64,000 bases of DNA, taken from NCBI RefSeq assembly GCF_003991425.1, contig NZ_CP034346.1:5642501-5706500 (forward strand), written 5' to 3'. How positions within the stretch are numbered: the stretch's first letter is position 1; every line of letters begins with the position of its first letter. A program made the position numbers and the translations under genes. The notes beneath the pieces were generated by a model, which saw nothing but the letters and a program-made list of their open reading frames with translations, was not told the DNA's origin and searched no databases. The DNA is from Paenibacillus lutimineralis (GTDB lineage Bacteria > Bacillota > Bacilli > Paenibacillales > Paenibacillaceae). Of this stretch, positions 15,468 through 25,284 are shown piece after piece.

Positions 15468-16152
15468 TCGATTCGCCCCCTGTTCCCATTGCTAAAAGTC
15501 TTAATTCAAGCGACGCCAACATTTTCCCAAGAACCTGATTTTGCATGTACAAATCGAGAATAGAGATATCCTTTTTGATCAGTTCAGCGCCTATTACATT
15601 GTTTTGCTGTTTTAAATCTAATGATGTTAAGTCTTGCTTTATTAGTTCGGACCCGACCGCTGTAGTTATCTGCTGAAGCTCTATACCGCCCTGCTTCGTT
15701 TGTTCAAGACTTTCATCCATACTAACGATTGCTTGCTGTTGCCCAAAAAGTTGAAGCTTCAAATCAGATACTTCCTCGCCTAGGATATCCATCGGATCAG
15801 GCTCCTGCGGCTGCGGCTTAGTTAGTTCCTCGATCTCTTCCACCGTCAGGCCCTCTTCCCAAAATTCTGACGGATCGGATAGATCACCATCTATTAACTC
15901 CCACGCCAACAAATCAAAGCGCGGCAGATACAGCCCAGGAGGTACCGACACACCAACGGTATACCCGGCAATCTCCGGTTCAGCCTCTTCCTCTGGTTGC
16001 TCGTCATCCGCCTTGATATTACTTTCAGGCGGTAACCTCGGTTCTGATTCCGGCAATGGGGCATAAAAAGGGACGACACCATAAAAGGTATCGTCCACTA
16101 TCGTATCCTCCAAGTAGAGTCCGTCTCTATTTACTTTAGGTACTGCTTTCAA
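15460..16152 (-). CDS. phage tail-region protein with C-terminal coiled coil
   Basis: A 230-residue acidic protein. The N-terminal part (MKAVPKVNRDGLYLEDT) and the VGVSVPPGLYLPRFDL segment are typical of proteins next to XkdX in Bacillus-group phages. A Pro/Glu-rich linker is at about 35-62. The C-terminal 110 residues are a coiled coil with two near-repeats of 21 residues (GSELIKQDLTSLDLKQQNNV and GAELIKKDISILDLYMQNQV). Probably a fibre-associated or chaperone protein; no enzymatic motif seen. Confidence 0.7.
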   Translation of the reverse strand: MKAVPKVNRDGLYLEDTIVDDTFYGVVPFYAPLPESEPRLPPESNIKADDEQPEEEAEPEIAGYTVGVSVPPGLYLPRFDLLAWELIDGDLSDPSEFWEEGLTVEEIEELTKPQPQEPDPMDILGEEVSDLKLQLFGQQQAIVSMDESLEQTKQGGIELQQITTAVGSELIKQDLTSLDLKQQNNVIGAELIKKDISILDLYMQNQVLGKMLASLELRLLAMGTGGESNV

Positions 16153-16164
16153 GTTGATCTCTCC

Positions 16165-18480
16165 TTATTGTTCGGCCAGGAACACAAGTTGACCTAAACT
16201 TGCTTCTAGCGTCTGCCCGAACGTGATTTTAACCACTCCATCAGAACCGATAGACAAAGTTCCCATTGTAGCGCCTGTGCTGGGTCCATACGTTCTAATC
16301 CCAGAATAAAAAACCGTTTTAGGACGATAGCCTTCAGGCAGTACAAAGGCTGCTGTGCCCAAGGTTATTGACGCAAGCTCCCCTTTCAAGTGCACGAAAC
16401 CCTGACTATCTTTTAAATATGCAACGGCATCGCGACCTAAATTAATATGTCCGTTAAGCAACGTAGGCATAATCCACCCCGGTGCATCCTTCTCCGCTTT
16501 CTTCATCGTCAGGACGGATACACCGTGTAACGCTTCGGCTACACCTGCGGTAAGGTCGGATAGCTGCGCCTTTTCATTCGCGGCTACTACGCCAGATATT
16601 GGAACGGTAGGAGATTTATCAAGCTTGAGATAGGTTACGCTGTAGGCCACGGATTGATCAAACTCCGGCCACGGTCTATCCAGGTATGCATTGCCATAAG
16701 CATATCCCGGGGCTTGTTGCACTCTCCAACCATAAAACGGCTTATCATCTTTGTAAAAATTCAGGAATTTGTCTAGTTTATAAGTCAAAATGGAGCTTGG
16801 GGAGCCAATATGATTTACAACAGCCCATGAACTTAGACCGCCGTGGTTTTCAGGTTTTGCCCGTTCCCGCAATACAATCCCCGTACCTACTTCTACCACG
16901 TTATCGCCTTCGTTTAGCGTCAGACAGCCTTCGGATACGACTGGTTCGACGGTTTCTTTAGCTAGGCGGTATAGGAGTTGATAATAATTCCATTCAGGGT
17001 ATGATTGCGTTGGGAGAGTTGTTGTTCCGTCCTTTAACCCTCCATCTGAGTTAAGAGGTAGTCCTAGCTTGCCCCATGCTCTGGTTCCAGTACCGTTATA
17101 CGGTTGTGTTACGTTGCCATACAAATACATCTTCCAGCCCATAAAATACGCCTTAATCTCGTCTGCTGTCGGTGTGTATGCGTCTCCCCATCCGCTGTCT
17201 GTGTTAGATATGGTCATTTGAATTTTATGAGTAAAGCTGGTATTAAAAGCAAACTGATCACCGGCAGTGAATTGCTCGGTACTTCCTGTCCAGTTTGTTA
17301 GTCTCTTCCCATCATATTTAGTAACAGTCTGACTATTCGATAAGCCGCCACTATTATCAAAAGGAATAGTGACTCGTTTATACCCCGTAAAAGGTATCGC
17401 GTTATTCGGTCTCCAATCTAACGAGCCATCCAGCACAACCTTTTTCCACTTCGCTAGCTTCCGATATTCGCCGCCACTCTCGAACAGTTCGTCAGGCTCA
17501 CTGCCGTCCGTAGGGTTAGCGTGGAGTTCTGTTTGAAACGCTAGCATAGAGTCTTCGCGCGGTCGAAACGGTTTGGCTTCGGTGCCAAGTGTGAGCATTG
17601 GTTCCGAGAATGAGATTTGCTCTACGGCATTGTTGACTCCGTACAGATATACTCTAATGTACTTTGTTCCAGCAGGCGTCTTGATCCAGCGCATATTCAG
17701 TCCGCTTCCTTGCGCGATAGAATTTCCGCCCTCTTCGACTACGGTAAGCACGTTTTGTGATGCGTCCAACGGCTGTAAAATATTTCTGTTTGCACTTCCT
17801 GCGTTATTTACCGACAGTAGGTAAAACAAATTTTCGCTGGCAGGCAAAACATAAGAGTTATAATCGTTTCCTGTTCCGCTGGTCGTTGCGTTAATTTTAT
17901 AAGGCTCTATTATTTTAGAGTTAGCGTGTAGTGTCCATTCATAAAACGGCGGCAACAAATTAGCCCCATACCGTATTACATAGGGATTCTCTACGCCGAT
18001 GATTCCGATCCTGTTTTGTCCGTTGATCTCCGTTTTACCTTCAATAGACGCAAGATTAAAACGCGCGTCACGCTGTGCGCTGATAACCTGTAAGCCTGGT
18101 TGTAATGTGATCTCGTCTGTGTCGGAGGTATCAAGGCGATTATCTAATGCCGTAATATCCGCTTTATTCTTCTCAATATTATTGATAAATGTATCATGGT
18201 CATAAGCCGTAAAGTTCCGAGCCAATCTCGTTCCAGCGCTCCACGCCTTCGCGGTGCCTTGAAACCCACGAACACAACCTTTTAATATATTCCCCTCTAC
18301 GGAAGCATAAGTAATCGTCTCAGCTGCTTCTCCATTGCCTATTACAGCAATACCTTCAGGCTTCAATAAGACCGATGAATCTGCTACCTCGATTTCTGTA
18401 ACAACTCCATCAATAGCCGATACTATTTCTGTTTTTGGCGAGTTAGGTATAGCTCTATACATCTTCTCCAAATCGATCAC
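16165..18480 (-). CDS. phage tail fibre / receptor-binding protein
   Basis: A 771-residue protein. The N-terminus (about residues 1-110; YRAIPNSPKTEIVSAIDG ... CVRGFQGTAKAW) is an attachment module found in Firmicute phage fibres. It is followed by a short coiled coil (about 105-130) and long beta-rich regions, ending in a small C-terminal domain (PEGYRPKTVFYSGIRTYG) typical of a fibre tip. It probably binds a wall polymer of the host. It overlaps the upstream gene by four bases (ATGA). No lipase or hydrolase motif recognised. Confidence 0.8.
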   Translation of the reverse strand: MIDLEKMYRAIPNSPKTEIVSAIDGVVTEIEVADSSVLLKPEGIAVIGNGEAAETITYASVEGNILKGCVRGFQGTAKAWSAGTRLARNFTAYDHDTFINNIEKNKADITALDNRLDTSDTDEITLQPGLQVISAQRDARFNLASIEGKTEINGQNRIGIIGVENPYVIRYGANLLPPFYEWTLHANSKIIEPYKINATTSGTGNDYNSYVLPASENLFYLLSVNNAGSANRNILQPLDASQNVLTVVEEGGNSIAQGSGLNMRWIKTPAGTKYIRVYLYGVNNAVEQISFSEPMLTLGTEAKPFRPREDSMLAFQTELHANPTDGSEPDELFESGGEYRKLAKWKKVVLDGSLDWRPNNAIPFTGYKRVTIPFDNSGGLSNSQTVTKYDGKRLTNWTGSTEQFTAGDQFAFNTSFTHKIQMTISNTDSGWGDAYTPTADEIKAYFMGWKMYLYGNVTQPYNGTGTRAWGKLGLPLNSDGGLKDGTTTLPTQSYPEWNYYQLLYRLAKETVEPVVSEGCLTLNEGDNVVEVGTGIVLRERAKPENHGGLSSWAVVNHIGSPSSILTYKLDKFLNFYKDDKPFYGWRVQQAPGYAYGNAYLDRPWPEFDQSVAYSVTYLKLDKSPTVPISGVVAANEKAQLSDLTAGVAEALHGVSVLTMKKAEKDAPGWIMPTLLNGHINLGRDAVAYLKDSQGFVHLKGELASITLGTAAFVLPEGYRPKTVFYSGIRTYGPSTGATMGTLSIGSDGVVKITFGQTLEASLGQLVFLAEQ

Positions 18481-18902
18481 CCCTCATCTACAACAAGCTG
18501 ACCGATAAGAAAACGAAGTAAGTCATTCTCAAGAATCTCTCTCGGCTTCTTAAGCGCACCGTGGTAGAGCAAATTCCCTCCGTTTTCAGAATCTCGTATC
18601 CCCAGGTAGGCAGCAACCCCTTGATCCGCTGTAGCGACAGGGAAGGCAACATCTACTTTATTGCTCGTAACTGCTCTGCGAGAAGACATAAGTGGATCAG
18701 AGAATGATACTTCAACACGTCTGTATCCTCCTCCTGTGATCTCTTGCCCCGTGTCTGCATCTGTAGGGTTACTAGTATATAGAGCAAGATAGATTCTGGA
18801 TGGTGGTGTAAATACTTGACCTCTAAGAGCTGCATTTAAGCAAGCCTTTTTCCAATAGTTCGACTTAGATAACAAAACTGTATCTTCCGTAATGACTGCC
18901 AT
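18477..18902 (-). CDS. phage tail fibre-associated protein
   Basis: A 141-residue protein with the recurring phage segment RIYLALYTSNPTDADTGQEI, then GGGYRRVEVSF and a later DLLRFLIGQLVV. This family is common upstream of tail fibres in Gram-positive phages and probably links baseplate and fibre; precise role not known. The start follows AGGAGGATGA. Its stop overlaps the fibre gene start. Confidence 0.75.
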   Translation of the reverse strand: MAVITEDTVLLSKSNYWKKACLNAALRGQVFTPPSRIYLALYTSNPTDADTGQEITGGGYRRVEVSFSDPLMSSRRAVTSNKVDVAFPVATADQGVAAYLGIRDSENGGNLLYHGALKKPREILENDLLRFLIGQLVVDEG

Positions 18903-18913
18903 GATTCATCCTC

Positions 18914-19456
18914 CTATTCGACTTTATATTCGTTCTTAATCGTAAATTTTGTCAGTGAAGAAGATCCGATATTTGTAAGCACAATGACAGCGCTGGTTCG
19001 CTCATCACCGATAGAATCTACCGTAATTACTTGTGGTGATTTGGTTATCGTCAACTCTGAAATCTTTTCTTCTAACCTGGGGAATGGATCGTACATTTTC
19101 AAGGGTATCTCGACGATCCGATTCCCTGCAGACTCATCAAAACCCATCGTTCCACGATACTGAGCTAAATAGTGCTTGCCTGGTCGATCACTAAAGACAA
19201 TATCAAGCTGGCCACGGCGGATATTGAACATTCGCATGATCAGCCCAACTGTCTTGTCATAATCATCACCGGCAATAAAAAAGCCCAGACCAATTGGCCG
19301 GGGCGAATAACTGCTGCCGAAGTCCAGAGCTCCATCTCGGCCAGCAACTTCTATGATGTTTTCACTTACTTCCGGTAATCCAGGAATATTCCTTTCAACC
19401 AATATTGCCCCAATCGTAGAAGCCCATTGACCATTCACCGATACATCGAGATCCAT
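18914..19456 (-). CDS. distal tail protein (Dit)
   Basis: A 180-residue siphovirus tail component following the tape measure gene without a gap. The N-terminus (MDLDVSVNGQWASTIGAILV) and the GALDFGSSYSPRPIGLGFFI segment match the Dit N-terminal domain, which forms the hexameric ring between tail tube and adsorption apparatus. At 180 residues it is short; the C-terminal galectin-like half may be the partner protein 14749-15288 (inference). Confidence 0.8.
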   Translation of the reverse strand: MDLDVSVNGQWASTIGAILVERNIPGLPEVSENIIEVAGRDGALDFGSSYSPRPIGLGFFIAGDDYDKTVGLIMRMFNIRRGQLDIVFSDRPGKHYLAQYRGTMGFDESAGNRIVEIPLKMYDPFPRLEEKISELTITKSPQVITVDSIGDERTSAVIVLTNIGSSSLTKFTIKNEYKVE

Positions 19457-22400
19457 TTACTTTGTCCCTCCTGTTGTGGCCAATCTTCGTGCGGTTCGCT
19501 CTCTTGATCCGTATAAAAGTTCTGCATCGGCCCCATCGGTTACTTCAACCGCGCCTACCGACATATCAAAACTATTATAAATAACCGGCTGAACTTTATC
19601 GGACCGATCGTACACTGGCAATGCTCGTGGAACATCAAGCAGCCTGAACAAGTTATCGAGCTGCATTGGGTTAAAGATCGCCTCGCCTCCATGAACAATC
19701 GCTTGTAGAGGCGCGCCCATGGGGCCGGGAACACGACCGCCAACATCAAAACTAGGTAGCTTGCCCGTATCCTTTTCAATTCCGTATTGCTTGCGGATAT
19801 CTTCATTTCGTTGAGACAGCCTATCCATCTCGGCCTTGTTGCCCGACTTCTTAGCAGCTTCCCAGGCGTCCTTGTTCGCATTGTACTCCTGCAGATCGCT
19901 TGCTTGCTGCGAAGCGCTTGGCATGCCTGTGAGCGATGACAGCTTACTATTATAGGCTGAAATAAAGTTGTCGAGATCAGCAAGGATTTGAGTATTGGCC
20001 GTCTGATTAGCATCCACCCGATAATCCTGCAACCCCGCCTCCATCAACTTTACATCATCCTGGTAATTCTCAAGGGTCTGCGTCATTTCATCGTAATGTG
20101 CTTCTGCATCCGACTTTTCCTTATCGAAGGCGCGCTCTTTCTCGGACTTTTCATCCTGCAACGCTTGCTTCTGATCCTCAAGGTTTTGCTTCCGGATATC
20201 TCGGGAATGTTCCAGCTCCATGCGTTCAATCTCTGCGGTAATGTCAGCATATTCCTTCCGTCCCTCGGGGCTGACCGCATCGGCTAAGAGAGCTTGTCTT
20301 GCCTTCTTCTCAGCGAGTAATGATTCATAATCCTGTTCGGCATTCAATCGATCTTCAGCCTTAATTAATCGATCAATATCTGCTATGCGTTCATCGATCG
20401 CATCCGTATACGCCTTCCGGCGCTCTGCAATGGCTGCGAGTTCATCTTTCTTGGCTTGGTCGATTCGTTGCTTTTCGACCTTACGAGCAGCTTCAGCATC
20501 CTTCTGCTGCTTCTGCAGCAGATCCTTCTTAGCTTGATATACCTGATCATCAGCTTGCTTGTAATATTCAGAGTCCTTAGTATAAGAATCTCGAATACGG
20601 GTCCATAACTCTAACTTCATCTGAGCAATCTCTGTTTCGCTGGCCCCTGACTCTTCTAACCTCCGCTCCATTTGTTTTAAATAATCAGAAGTGGAGGAAT
20701 ACAAGTCCTTCATGGCACGTTCTGTTGCTGAGATTAACTCCTTGCGGGCTTGAAATAACTTATCATCAGCATCTTTGTAAAATTCCGAATCCTTTGAATA
20801 TCGATCACGTACACGGGTCCAAGCCGCTACCTTCATTTCAGCGATTTCAATTTCTGACTTAGAGGACTTCTCCATCCTTTTTTCCTCAGCCGTAACCCAG
20901 GAAACAGAGATATCATATTTGGATTTCGCGCTATCCTCATGAAGTCGCTTGAGCAGTAAATTCATCTCGCGTTCGTCCTCGATAGATTCCTTCAGATGCT
21001 GCCTATGCTTTACTCGCACTTTCTCATAGGCGGCAATCTGCTGATCCGCAGACCAATCATACATCTCCGCCATATACCTAACCCCGGCAATGTCCGAGTT
21101 ATAAGCCTTCTCTCGCATTTCCTTAGCGATTTCAGCAGCGGATTTCTCCTTCTTTGCTTTCTTTGCTTTCTTTTTCTTCGTTTTGGAACTTGTAAGATCA
21201 ATTCCGTCACCATAGGCGCTATTTTCAAAATCCTTGAAGGCTCCCTCCGTGATACTCTGTATATCCTGATTAATCTTGTTGAGCTCCAGCTTATAATCAT
21301 TTATCTCATCTTGCTTCGCTTTTGCCTTCTCATCAAAGGTTCTCTTAAAGCCAGGATGTGAGAGGTTGAAAAAATCATCAATAGGCGACTGCTCTACGAA
21401 CATGCCCGTAGGTTTCTTATCCATGGCTCCGGATATCTTAGCTAAAGCCTCCATTTGCTGATTGGCCAGTCTAATCTTCGCCTCAGTTTCAATCTTCCAT
21501 GCATTAAGCCTCTTCTTAGCTGCTTCAACCGTTGAGCTTACAGATTTTCGTTCGGTATCAATCAAATCGTCCAACGAGTCTATATTTCTAATATGCCATT
21601 GGTTTTGATCATCCAGCGCAGCGGAAAGAGAAGGATACTCTTGTACCAATCGTTTGACTACATCAGCCAAGGTACGCTTCTGATCCGCACTTAGGTTTTC
21701 CTTTGATGTTAGCTCTTCATATTGACGCTTGAGGTCATTCATCGTATCGATGTGCTGGATCTTTGCAGAGACTTCCGCTAATTCCTCGCGCTGCATTTCA
21801 CGAAGTGCGGGTACAGAGTCGCTAATAGCCTTCTTTAGCTCTTTCTGCTTCTCCGTTGCTTCTTCGATACCGTCATAGCCCATCTCCCGCAGCTGCTTAT
21901 CCATTTTCTTAAGCTCATCATTGATGTCCATGGCCTCGGACAACATTTGAGGTGTTCCCTCACCGCGCTGGCCAGCAGCATCTATTTCATTAAGTCGCGC
22001 CATTAACTTGGCTCGTTCTTCTAAAACCTTATTTAACTGGCTCTCTTTATCTTGGAGGTTCTGAAGTTCTTCAGCAGTACGACTATACGGAGCTTGCTTC
22101 AAAGTTTCATTCAGTGACTTCTGCGCCTCATCATGTTTACGTGTGGATTCTGCTGCCGCATTGTTATGGGCTATCAAAGCGGCAATTCCAGCCACTACGG
22201 TCCCGATAGCTAAAGAGATCAGCCCTAAAATCGGAAACGATACGTTAAGGGCATTAAGGGCAATAGTTACTGCGCCAATGGCTGCTGCTATACCTAGAAG
22301 CCCGGCTGTAGCAACAGGGAACGCAACAATGGCCGCCTTAACTTCTGGATTCAGTTCAGTGAATCCTAAAACGAGCTTGGTAATATAATCAATCAGAGCT

Positions 22401-23980
22401 CTAACTGTGGGATTAAACATGTCACCGACTGATATCCCCGCAGCTTCAAAAGCAGACTTCATTTCTTCGATACTTCCATTCAGCGTATCCATCTGCTCAA
22501 ATGCTAACCGATCAGCGGCACCAGCAGAGTCCGAAAGGGACGCTGAAAACGACTCTAGACCGGCTTGGCCATTTCTGATAAGTGTTAGGAATCCGGCAAC
22601 AGCTTCTTGCCCAGCAACCAATCCAGCCACCTGGTTCTGCTGCTCTTGAGTCAGAGATTTGAACTTCTGCTCAAACTGACCAATAAGCTGAGTAAATGGT
22701 AGGACATTGCCCATTGCATCAGCTGTCTTAATACCTAACGCTTCCATAACGTCTTTTGCTTCTCCTACAGGGCGTACCAAGCGGAGCATAATTCTTCTTA
22801 ACTGTGTACCCGCCATTTCACCCTGAATACCCGCATCGGACATCTTAGCGATAGCTGCCGCTGTATCTTCAATACTAATACCGAGTGATGCGGCTACAGG
22901 AGCCGCATACTTCATCGCATCTCCTAACTGCTCAATATTAGTATTTGCATTCGTCATGGTCATAGCGAGTACGTCAACCATTCGTCCGGTCTGATCAGCA
23001 GACATCCCGAAACCCGTTAAGATGTTGGAAGCTATATCAGCTGTACGGGCAATTTCCATCTGTCCAGCAGCCGCTAAAGATAAAACACCAGGCAAAGCTT
23101 CAAGTATTTGTTTGGTCTTAAACCCTGCCATAGCTAAGAAGCTCTGTGCATCTGCAGCCTGGGCAGAAGTAAATATAGTTGCTGCCCCTAGATCTATGGA
23201 TTGCTGTCGAAGCTTAGCAAATTCTTCGCCTGTAGCCCCGGATATGGCTTTGACCTTTGCCATGGCTTGCTCGAAGTCACCAGATAATGAAATCGCTTTT
23301 GTAAGGGCTGCGATGACAGCCGCAGCATACGATCCATAGGCAACTGCAAGTGACTTGATTTCGCTTTGAAATCTATTCACTTTTGTTGCACTCTGCTCGA
23401 TCTCATTCGTTACCTTGCGAATCTCAATATCAGAGGCTCCAAGCCTTTTCATTTCTTCGCGAACTTCTCTTAATTGCTTCTGTAGAATCTCGGGGTTTGC
23501 TTTCCGCAAAGCATCATTGATCTTAGAGATTTCCTTGCTGGACATACCAGTTTCAGACAAAGTAGTGTTTAAACGAGAAAGAGATGACGCTGCATCCTGT
23601 CCAGCTTTGGCTGCATTCTCTATGTTCTTCTCCAGCTTATCGACTGGGGCCGCTGCACTAGCAAACTGTTCTTTAATCCGCTTCACTTGATCGCTACTCG
23701 CTCCAAGAGCGTACATTTTAGATTCCAAACTTGCGAGTTGCTTTTCTAGCACCTGCGGATTAGCGGCAAGAAGCTCGGATTTCACTTTACGAATCTCTTT
23801 AGCATCAAGCCCAACGTCGCGCAATGATTTTGATACGCCCCTAAAGTCCTGGTTGAACTTCTTAGACTCATCGGTCACCTTACGCATGTCCTGCTTGGCT
23901 TCCTCCATGCCCTTCTTAAATCCGTCTGAGTCCAATTGTAAGGTCGCCTTTATCCCGCCGACATTCATTTCTCCTGCCAT
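19457..23980 (-). CDS. phage tail tape measure protein
   Basis: A 1507-residue protein, the longest in the phage. The N-terminal 220 residues are coiled coil. A conserved TMP core (about 230-530; FEQAMAKVKAISGATGEEFA, FGMSADQTGRMVDVL) matches the TIGR01760 family. A hydrophobic segment (about 545-610) suits membrane insertion during DNA entry. The C-terminal 900 residues are charged helix with internal near-repeats (two copies of EIAQMKxxxWTRxRDxYxKDSEYYK-like units). It sets tail length. Directly overlaps or abuts its neighbours. Confidence 0.93.
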   Translation of the reverse strand: MAGEMNVGGIKATLQLDSDGFKKGMEEAKQDMRKVTDESKKFNQDFRGVSKSLRDVGLDAKEIRKVKSELLAANPQVLEKQLASLESKMYALGASSDQVKRIKEQFASAAAPVDKLEKNIENAAKAGQDAASSLSRLNTTLSETGMSSKEISKINDALRKANPEILQKQLREVREEMKRLGASDIEIRKVTNEIEQSATKVNRFQSEIKSLAVAYGSYAAAVIAALTKAISLSGDFEQAMAKVKAISGATGEEFAKLRQQSIDLGAATIFTSAQAADAQSFLAMAGFKTKQILEALPGVLSLAAAGQMEIARTADIASNILTGFGMSADQTGRMVDVLAMTMTNANTNIEQLGDAMKYAAPVAASLGISIEDTAAAIAKMSDAGIQGEMAGTQLRRIMLRLVRPVGEAKDVMEALGIKTADAMGNVLPFTQLIGQFEQKFKSLTQEQQNQVAGLVAGQEAVAGFLTLIRNGQAGLESFSASLSDSAGAADRLAFEQMDTLNGSIEEMKSAFEAAGISVGDMFNPTVRALIDYITKLVLGFTELNPEVKAAIVAFPVATAGLLGIAAAIGAVTIALNALNVSFPILGLISLAIGTVVAGIAALIAHNNAAAESTRKHDEAQKSLNETLKQAPYSRTAEELQNLQDKESQLNKVLEERAKLMARLNEIDAAGQRGEGTPQMLSEAMDINDELKKMDKQLREMGYDGIEEATEKQKELKKAISDSVPALREMQREELAEVSAKIQHIDTMNDLKRQYEELTSKENLSADQKRTLADVVKRLVQEYPSLSAALDDQNQWHIRNIDSLDDLIDTERKSVSSTVEAAKKRLNAWKIETEAKIRLANQQMEALAKISGAMDKKPTGMFVEQSPIDDFFNLSHPGFKRTFDEKAKAKQDEINDYKLELNKINQDIQSITEGAFKDFENSAYGDGIDLTSSKTKKKKAKKAKKEKSAAEIAKEMREKAYNSDIAGVRYMAEMYDWSADQQIAAYEKVRVKHRQHLKESIEDEREMNLLLKRLHEDSAKSKYDISVSWVTAEEKRMEKSSKSEIEIAEMKVAAWTRVRDRYSKDSEFYKDADDKLFQARKELISATERAMKDLYSSTSDYLKQMERRLEESGASETEIAQMKLELWTRIRDSYTKDSEYYKQADDQVYQAKKDLLQKQQKDAEAARKVEKQRIDQAKKDELAAIAERRKAYTDAIDERIADIDRLIKAEDRLNAEQDYESLLAEKKARQALLADAVSPEGRKEYADITAEIERMELEHSRDIRKQNLEDQKQALQDEKSEKERAFDKEKSDAEAHYDEMTQTLENYQDDVKLMEAGLQDYRVDANQTANTQILADLDNFISAYNSKLSSLTGMPSASQQASDLQEYNANKDAWEAAKKSGNKAEMDRLSQRNEDIRKQYGIEKDTGKLPSFDVGGRVPGPMGAPLQAIVHGGEAIFNPMQLDNLFRLLDVPRALPVYDRSDKVQPVIYNSFDMSVGAVEVTDGADAELLYGSRERTARRLATTGGTK

Positions 23981-23982
23981 GT

Positions 23983-24671
23983 CTACCTCCCTTCTATCCG
24001 CTGTCGCAAGGCTCCTAATGCTGCTCTATCCAAAGATTCATTCTGATGATCATCGGCTTTCAATGACCATGACAAATTGTCCACCAAAGATTTAAACGAC
24101 TCTTCTTTCATATTAGGGGCCAATGCGATATTAAGATTAGCAAGCCGCTCTTCTGCGATTTGCTGTGTCTTTTTATGCAGTAGTTCTGGTAGATCCACCA
24201 TGTAATACTCTCGCCGAAATGTAATCGTCGGCACACCCAGCACCAAAGAAGCCTCGTTTAACCATTGCTGTATGGTTGATTTCTGCCCGCCGCCGCTTTT
24301 GAGGTTATTTGGCTGAGGGCGGCCCGGAACTTTTTTAGAGCGCTATTCAGATCGTTCTTCTTGATGGTCTTCGCGAAAAAATCATATAAACTGTTATGAT
24401 CAGCATTCTCGCGAATAAATTCTTCCTCCAGTCCTGTAATTACGGAGACAAGACGAACCGCCTCACCAAGTGCAATACCGACACCAACCACCAACTTCGC
24501 AGTAAAGTTATCATCGCCTCGCGCTGAAAGTATATTCAAAATAATTTGAGGCATAGTTTCAAGATTTTCAAATAAAAGCTCCCATTTCTCAATAGTTAGC
24601 TTAGGAATAGGAACGATAGCATCTCCAAAAAAAACTGCATCATCGTTTTCTTTGCGACCAATTCCAAACAT
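23983..24671 (-). CDS. tail assembly chaperone GT fusion, -1 frameshift at 24330
   Basis: The slippery heptamer A AAA AAG lies in the zero frame of the G gene (24336-24330). A -1 shift after it opens 115 further codons with no stop, ending at 23983, giving a product of about 229 residues. The joined part runs through a Pro/Gly-rich linker (VPGRPQPNNLKSGGG) into QWLNEASLVLGVP ... YYMVDLPELL. The -1 frame has no usual start codon with a ribosome site. This is the lambda G/GT arrangement; the fusion recruits the tape measure to the tube. Confidence 0.82.
24258..24671 (-). CDS. tail assembly chaperone G
   Basis: A 137-residue helical protein (MFGIGRKENDDAVFFGDAIV), unshifted product of the gene that also makes the GT fusion. 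It sits between tail tube and tape measure genes, the standard place. It includes an IPKLTIEKWELLFENLE segment as in other Gram-positive tail chaperones. The start follows GGGAAGG. Read unshifted it ends 12 bases before the first possible codon (TTG) of the downstream open frame. Confidence 0.85.
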   Translation of the reverse strand: MFGIGRKENDDAVFFGDAIVPIPKLTIEKWELLFENLETMPQIILNILSARGDDNFTAKLVVGVGIALGEAVRLVSVITGLEEEFIRENADHNSLYDFFAKTIKKNDLNSALKKFRAALSQITSKAAAGRNQPYSNG

Positions 24672-24756
24672 GATAAAACCTTCCCTTCAATAACTAAAGG
24701 GCGAAGCCGCAGCCTCACCCTTTAAGCATTTGATATTTTCCCAAGCGCTTGGGAAT
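24672..24756. repeat. palindrome after the tail tube gene (family copy 2)
   Basis: Within this gap, 24738-24755 is the perfect 18-bp palindrome TTCCCAAGCGCTTGGGAA, one base after the tail tube stop codon. As RNA it would be a 7-bp stem with a GCGC loop. It is followed by AAAATATC rather than a U tract. Confidence 0.8.
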
Positions 24757-25284
24757 TTACGCGTCTGGATCACCGAAAGCGATCAGGTTACCATCGGCGC
24801 CTGGATAACCATTGAATGTAGTATTCGTGATGAGCTCGTTATCATAGCTGTAGGTATAGTTCAAAGTAGTTCTTGGAGCTGCTTTATATAGAGTTACATG
24901 ATCATTAGGCGTAGTATCTTCGGCAAGAGGAATTAATACGACCTTCTTTGCAATTTTCAGAAGATCTATGACCTTAACGGCACTAACATCAACACGTTTT
25001 TTGGTTGGATCTGTTGCATTAATAACAAGAGACGAACCAGGTAGTAGTTCTGTGAGAATATCCAAATCCTTTTCGGCAAATGGAACTGCGATAGTTGCTG
25101 TTCTACCTGTGATGATCTCCTTGGCTGGCGTAGTGCCGTATTGGTCGATATTCACTATCCTTGACGTTTCTTCATAGGTCAACACCACGCCGCCTTGCGT
25201 GCTTTCTAACACGATCTTATCCTGACCTTCCCCAAATTCTACCTTACACGGACCCAGCTTGATATTTTCTGTATTAATTGACAT
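24757..25284 (-). CDS. major tail tube protein
   Basis: A 175-residue protein, beta-rich, beginning MSINTENIKLGPCKVEFGEG. The central GRTATIAVPFAEKDLDIL and the late APRTTLNYTYSYDNELI fit the siphovirus tube fold (HK97/lambda gpV-like). It polymerises into the tail tube around the tape measure. The ATG at 25284 follows AAGGAGGACAAGA; a longer frame from an upstream codon overlaps the preceding small gene. Followed by a palindrome. Confidence 0.85.
   Translation of the reverse strand: MSINTENIKLGPCKVEFGEGQDKIVLESTQGGVVLTYEETSRIVNIDQYGTTPAKEIITGRTATIAVPFAEKDLDILTELLPGSSLVINATDPTKKRVDVSAVKVIDLLKIAKKVVLIPLAEDTTPNDHVTLYKAAPRTTLNYTYSYDNELITNTTFNGYPGADGNLIAFGDPDA

Noticed and set aside
23983..24246. 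Independent 87-residue gene after the tail chaperone
   Set aside because: It would start at a TTG without a ribosome site; the frame is open upstream to the slippery heptamer and is best read as the GT extension.
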